Part shown: positions 61,347-64,000 of the stretch, one piece after another
How the letters are laid out: every line of letters starts with the position of its first letter
Position numbering within the stretch: the first letter of the stretch is position 1
Assembly: GCA_035556715.1 (NCBI GenBank)
Contig: DATMER010000012.1
Location: forward strand, 3,344-67,343
DNA length: 64,000 nt
From: DATMER01 sp035556715
GTDB taxonomy: Bacteria > Acidobacteriota > Thermoanaerobaculia > Multivoradales > UBA5704
Reading direction: 5' to 3'
The notes under the pieces: model-generated
Seen by the model: the letters and a program-made list of their open reading frames with translations, nothing else
Told to the model about the DNA's origin: nothing
The model's database searches: none
Position numbers and translations under genes: made by a program

Positions 61347-61357
61347 TGCAAGGCTGG

Positions 61358-62977
61358 CTACCCCGCCTTGACCTTGCGCGGACCCGCGGACTTCACGCCC
61401 TCGCTCACCTGGTCCTCGTACTTCTCGAAGTTGTCCGCGAACATCTCGGCGAGCTGGGTGGCCTTGGCGTCGTAGTCCGCGGGGCTCTTCCAGGTCTCCC
61501 GCGGACGGAGCACCTGGTCGGGCACCCCTTCGATGTGGAGCGGCACGGCCAGGCCAAAGTTGGAATCGTTCCAGGTCTCGATGTCGTCGAGCTCTCCCGA
61601 GAGGGCCGCGGTCACCATGCGGCGGGTGTAACTGAGCTTGATCCTCTTCCCTACACCGTAGGGACCGCCCGTCCAGCCGGTGTTGAGCAGCCAGACCTTC
61701 GCGCCGTGCCGGGTCAGCTTCTCGCCGAGCATGCCGGCGTAGACGCTCGGGTGGAGCGGCAGGAAGGGCGCTCCGAAACAGGTGCTGAAGGTCACCTTGG
61801 GCTCGGTGATCCCCTTCTCCGTGCCCGCCACCTTGGCCGTGTACCCCGAGAGGAAGTGATACATGGCCTGGTCCGGGGTGAGACGGGAGATGGGGGGGAG
61901 CACTCCGAAGGCGTCGCAGGTCAGGAAGACGATGTTCTTCGGATGACCGGCCATGCCGCCCAAGTCCACGTTGTTCAGTTGAGTGAGAGGGTAGCTGGCG
62001 CGGGTGTTCTCGGTGAGACGGTCGGAGTCGAGGTCGAGCTTGCGGGTGTCGGGATCGCAGGCCACGTTCTCCAGGATCGTCCCGAAGGTGCGGGTCGTCC
62101 GATAGATCTCGGGCTCTCCCTCGGCGCTCAGCTTGATCACCTTGGCGTAGCAGCCACCCTCGATGTTGAACACGCCGTCGGCGCTCCAGCCGTGCTCGTC
62201 GTCGCCGATGAGCGTGCGGTCCGGGTCGGACGAGAGGGTGGTCTTGCCCGTGCCCGAGAGGCCGAAGAAGAGGGCCACGTCGTCCCGGGTGGCGCCGTAG
62301 TTGGCGCTGCAATGCATGGAGAGCACTCCCTGCTTGGGCAGGTAGTAGTTCATCACGCTGAAGATGGATTTCTTGATCTCTCCCGCGTACTGGGTGCCGC
62401 CGATCAGGACCATCCGGCGGGCGAGGTCGAGCAGGATGAAGGTGGCGCTGCGGGTGCCGTCGCGGCCCGGGTCGGCCTGGAGCGAGGCGACGTTGAAGAC
62501 GATGAACTCGGGCTCGAATCCGGCGAGCGCCTGCGGGTCTTCCTCGCGCACGAACATGTTGCGGGCGAAGAGGTTGTGCCAGGCGTTCTCGGTGATGACC
62601 CGAACCCGCATGCGATAGCGGGGATCGGCCCCAGCATAACCGTCGAAGACGAAGAGGTCCTTTCCGCGGACGTGCTCCCGGGCGCGGGCGAGCAGCCCTT
62701 CGAATTTCTCGCGGTCGAACTTGCGGTTGGCGTCCCCCCACCAGATGTCGCCGTCGATCGCGGGATCGCCGACCATGAACTTGTCGTTGGGGGAGCGGCC
62801 GGTGTGCGAACCGGTGAGGCAGACGATCGGCCCTTCGGCCGCGGTCACGCCCTCGCCGCGCAGGATCGCCAGCTCATGCAACCGGGCCGGAGGGAGGTTC
62901 CAGTACACTGTGCCGGCATCCGTGATGCCATGTCTATCGATCCCGTGGCTGCTCTGGTACGGCCCTACGTTTTGCAT
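61358..62977 (-). CDS. pckA: Phosphoenolpyruvate carboxykinase (ATP)
   Basis: A 539-residue enzyme converting oxaloacetate and ATP to PEP, CO2 and ADP in gluconeogenesis. Key motifs: VCLTGSHTGRSPNDKF for substrate, the kinase-specific P-loop GLSGTGKTTLS, metal and nucleotide site LIGDDEHGW, GGCYAKVI, and the Arg-containing GGPYGVGKRIKLSYTRRMV. It is a complete ATP-type enzyme of usual length with AGGTGA in front of the ATG. The Fic gene follows directly on the same strand, suggesting co-transcription. Identification is secure. Confidence 0.96.
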   Translation of the reverse strand: MQNVGPYQSSHGIDRHGITDAGTVYWNLPPARLHELAILRGEGVTAAEGPIVCLTGSHTGRSPNDKFMVGDPAIDGDIWWGDANRKFDREKFEGLLARAREHVRGKDLFVFDGYAGADPRYRMRVRVITENAWHNLFARNMFVREEDPQALAGFEPEFIVFNVASLQADPGRDGTRSATFILLDLARRMVLIGGTQYAGEIKKSIFSVMNYYLPKQGVLSMHCSANYGATRDDVALFFGLSGTGKTTLSSDPDRTLIGDDEHGWSADGVFNIEGGCYAKVIKLSAEGEPEIYRTTRTFGTILENVACDPDTRKLDLDSDRLTENTRASYPLTQLNNVDLGGMAGHPKNIVFLTCDAFGVLPPISRLTPDQAMYHFLSGYTAKVAGTEKGITEPKVTFSTCFGAPFLPLHPSVYAGMLGEKLTRHGAKVWLLNTGWTGGPYGVGKRIKLSYTRRMVTAALSGELDDIETWNDSNFGLAVPLHIEGVPDQVLRPRETWKSPADYDAKATQLAEMFADNFEKYEDQVSEGVKSAGPRKVKAG

Positions 62978-63015
62978 CCCATCACCTCGGAAAGACCAGA
63001 TCGGATTGAAAAGGT

Positions 63016-64000
63016 TTATCTCCCCTCGGCGAGCCAGTCCACGAGGAGCCTCGACATCGCCTTCATCCCCACCGCGACGGCGCTGTCGTCGGCGCGGAAG
63101 GTCGGGGTGTGGAGGCCGCCGGAGGTGGTCCCCGGGGCGACGATGCCCAGCCGGAAGTAGAACCCGGGGACCTGGTTCGCGAAGTAGGCGAAGTCCTCGC
63201 CGCCCATGGAGGGCTCGACGCGCTTGACGTTGCCGGCCCCCATCGACCTCTCCAGGAGGGCGGCGGAAGTCTGGCTCAGCGCCGGGTCGTTGACCGTGGC
63301 CGGCGCATTCTTCTGGTAATCCATCTCGAAGGAGCCGCCGCCCGCCCGGGTGATCCCGTCCAGGATCTCGCGCATGCGGCGCTCGACTTCGTTGCGCACC
63401 TCTTCGTTGTAGGTGCGCACGGTCCCCTCGAGGTGCACCTCGCCGGGGATGATGTTGAAGCGCTCCCCGCCGCGGAAGATGCCGACGGTGATCACGCTCG
63501 GCTCCAGCGGGGAGAGGTTGCGCGAGCGGATCGTCTGCAGGGCGAGCACCGCCTGGGAGGCCATGACGATGGGGTCCACGCCCAGGTGGGGGTAGGCGCC
63601 GTGCGACTGCTTGCCCTTGATCTTGGCGATGAACTGGTCCACCGCGGCCATGGTCGGGCCGGGGTTGTACCCCACCTCGCCGACCTTCAGGTCCGGGAAG
63701 GAGTGGAGGGCGAAGATGGCGGCGGGCTTGATGTCCTTGAACACGCCCTCTTCGAGCATCAGCTCGGCGCCCCCCTCTTCCCCGGGTGGCGGACCCTCTT
63801 CGGCCGGCTGAAAGACGAAGACCACGGTGCCGGGGATGTCCGCCTGGAGCGACTTCAGGACCTTGGCCACGCCGAGCTGCACCGAGGTGTGGATGTCGTG
63901 CCCGCAGGCGTGGGCCACCCCGATCTCCTGGCCGAGGAAGGTGTCGCGCTTGGTGGAGCGGAAGGGGAGGTCGGTCTGCTCGGTGACCGGCAGGGCGTCC
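63016..64000 (-). CDS. M20-family amidohydrolase, 5' end cut by window
   Basis: The gene runs off the right edge; 328 codons are visible. It belongs to the M20D aminoacylase/hippurate-hydrolase group. The metal-binding stretch ACGHDIHTSVQLG, the Glu pair in QPAEEGPPPGEEGG, ALHSFPDLKVGEV, and SMGGEDFAYFANQVPGFYFRLG near the C-terminus are all present. It is likely to remove N-acyl groups from amino acids or indole conjugates. Frames upstream of the GTG at 63918 stay open and in phase with DALPVTEQTDLPFRS, so the true start is outside the window. It is 38 bp upstream of pckA on the same strand. Confidence 0.88.
   Translation of the reverse strand, partial: DALPVTEQTDLPFRSTKRDTFLGQEIGVAHACGHDIHTSVQLGVAKVLKSLQADIPGTVVFVFQPAEEGPPPGEEGGAELMLEEGVFKDIKPAAIFALHSFPDLKVGEVGYNPGPTMAAVDQFIAKIKGKQSHGAYPHLGVDPIVMASQAVLALQTIRSRNLSPLEPSVITVGIFRGGERFNIIPGEVHLEGTVRTYNEEVRNEVERRMREILDGITRAGGGSFEMDYQKNAPATVNDPALSQTSAALLERSMGAGNVKRVEPSMGGEDFAYFANQVPGFYFRLGIVAPGTTSGGLHTPTFRADDSAVAVGMKAMSRLLVDWLAEGR

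Noticed and set aside
60213..62741. An apparent 842-residue Fic fusion reading into pckA
   Set aside because: The first ~465 residues are the wrong frame of pckA. The Fic protein starts naturally at the ATG at 61346.
1..64000. tRNA or rRNA genes
   Set aside because: No cloverleaf with a GTTCRANNC arm or conserved rRNA segment was recognised by eye. A tRNAscan-SE run would be decisive.

Overview
The window is high-GC, Gram-negative chromosomal DNA. My best guess is an Acidobacteriota relative (Thermoanaerobaculia/Holophagae-like). The guess rests on large secreted proteins built from carboxypeptidase-regulatory (transthyretin-like) repeats, a secreted protein ending in a 'PPCRLLDTR...VDVVGYF' beta domain, a fragment of the MacB/ADOP permease family, and TIGR03067-like secreted proteins. 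No rRNA or tRNA gene was recognised, so the assignment is inference.

Layout. 1-7.3 kb holds housekeeping genes: NAD synthase (cut by the window edge) with a coupled nitrilase, a SurA-like chaperone, a lytic transglycosylase, murA, prmC and a small membrane protein. 7.5-15.8 kb holds two very large secreted proteins that converge on a strong hairpin. 15.9-20.5 kb is one lower-GC gene for a 1534-residue STAND-type NTPase with a Cap4/DUF4297-like N-terminus, a candidate antiphage (Avs-like) protein. 20.5-28.8 kb has two small membrane proteins and a tandem pair of ~1180-residue carboxypeptidase-regulatory repeat proteins separated by a ~20-bp-period repeat array. 28.9-37.2 kb has an M20 dipeptidase, a PAS-GGDEF-EAL protein, a cysteine-rich secreted protein, RidA, two tandem glycosyltransferase paralogues (one lacking the DxD motif) and a Thr/Ser dehydratase.

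37.2-41.5 kb is accessory DNA: a second ~20-bp-period array, an unrecognised secreted protein, and three small genes separated by two sites with integron attC architecture, which looks like a cassette cluster without an integrase. 41.8-50.7 kb has an LD-carboxypeptidase, a 7TMR-DISM histidine kinase, an SDR/QueA-like pair, and a phosphodiesterase-histidine kinase-response regulator run in which the regulator carries an apparent one-base frameshift. 50.7-53.9 kb is decayed accessory DNA: arylamine N-acetyltransferase, VapB with a truncated VapC, a nucleotidyltransferase with a small overlapping partner, a truncated gene, and an 18-unit 21-bp array ending in two inverted units. 53.9-64 kb has a large unrecognised protein, PhzF, a MacAB-type efflux operon, a Fic protein downstream of PEP carboxykinase, and an M20 amidohydrolase cut by the window edge.

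The observations I rate highest are the two attC-like sites, the STAND NTPase, the three short-period tandem arrays, the degenerate glycosyltransferase partner, and two divergent gene pairs whose tiny intergenic gaps each hold one symmetric -10-like box suited to leaderless transcription in both directions.
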